Shown: piece after piece, positions 6,135-6,265 of the stretch
Numbering within the stretch: position 1 is the stretch's first letter
Layout: every line of letters starts with the position of its first letter
Source: Methylomonas sp.
Lineage (GTDB): Bacteria; Pseudomonadota; Gammaproteobacteria; Methylococcales; Methylomonadaceae
Assembly: GCA_026988195.1 (NCBI GenBank)
Contig: JALSLS010000469.1
Coordinates: forward strand, 1 to 6,265
DNA: 6,265 bases
Direction: 5' to 3'
Notes under the pieces: model-generated
What the model was told of the DNA's origin: nothing
Databases searched by the model: none
Seen by the model: only the letters and a program-made list of their open reading frames with translations
Translations under genes and position numbers: made by a program

Positions 6135-6265
6135 TTACAAATTAGTATGTTTTCTAACGCAAGATTTACTAAAGATTTTAAGTGTTTGAGGTTGGTGTAA
6201 ATATTCTTTAAATAAATGATTAATATCCATAGGAGCTAAAAAAGCATAAACACCAAACCCTGTTT
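6135..6265 (-). CDS. Possible C-terminal end of an unidentified minus-strand gene (partial)
   Basis: Reading the minus strand inward from the right edge gives 42 uninterrupted codons ending in TAA at 6135-6137. The peptide begins TGFGVYAFLAPMDINHLFKE and ends SCVRKHTNL. I do not recognise a family. The composition is protein-like (hydrophobic stretch, then amphipathic and basic tail), and the frame stops just past the repeat block, which fits a gene converging on yheT. An open frame of this length can also arise by chance in AT-rich DNA, so the call stays weak. Confidence 0.35.
   Translation of the reverse strand, partial: TGFGVYAFLAPMDINHLFKEYLHQPQTLKIFSKSCVRKHTNL

Overview
The window is an AT-rich bacterial chromosomal segment, most likely from a gammaproteobacterium. 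The grounds are an Na+-NQR cluster ending in nqrF-apbE-nqrM, an exonuclease I that aligns almost residue for residue with the Escherichia coli enzyme, and a YheT-type hydrolase. The short palindromic repeats between genes are of a kind I associate with repeat-rich gammaproteobacteria such as Methylococcales, but that finer placement is a guess.

Layout. Positions 1-1135 hold the 3' nine-tenths of nqrF, closed by a strong intrinsic terminator at 1149-1188. The 469 bases from 1136 to 1604 carry no gene and are filled by stacked or nested inverted repeats. Then come apbE (1605-2639) and nqrM (2644-2871), four bases apart. A 152-base gap leads to a small two-CBS-domain protein (3024-3419). A hairpin repeat (3431-3494) separates it from sbcB (3508-4926), which is followed after two bases by a YheT-family alpha/beta hydrolase (4929-5930). 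The right end (5931-6134) is again repeats: an imperfect 98-base palindrome and a strong hairpin. After these, a possible minus-strand reading frame (6135-6265) runs out of the window.

How the genes work together. NqrF is the NADH-oxidising subunit of the sodium-pumping NADH:quinone oxidoreductase. ApbE attaches FMN covalently to NqrB and NqrC, and NqrM is needed to build the enzyme's iron centre, so the left half is one functional block: a respiratory complex plus its two maturation factors. The CBS protein may be an adenylate-sensing neighbour of that block, which is inference from position only. The sbcB-yheT pair looks like a separate transcription unit.

I see no new defence or mobile system. 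The main oddity is the repeat cluster and terminator that split nqrF from its maturation genes, together with the insertion of palindromic repeats at three of the gene boundaries.
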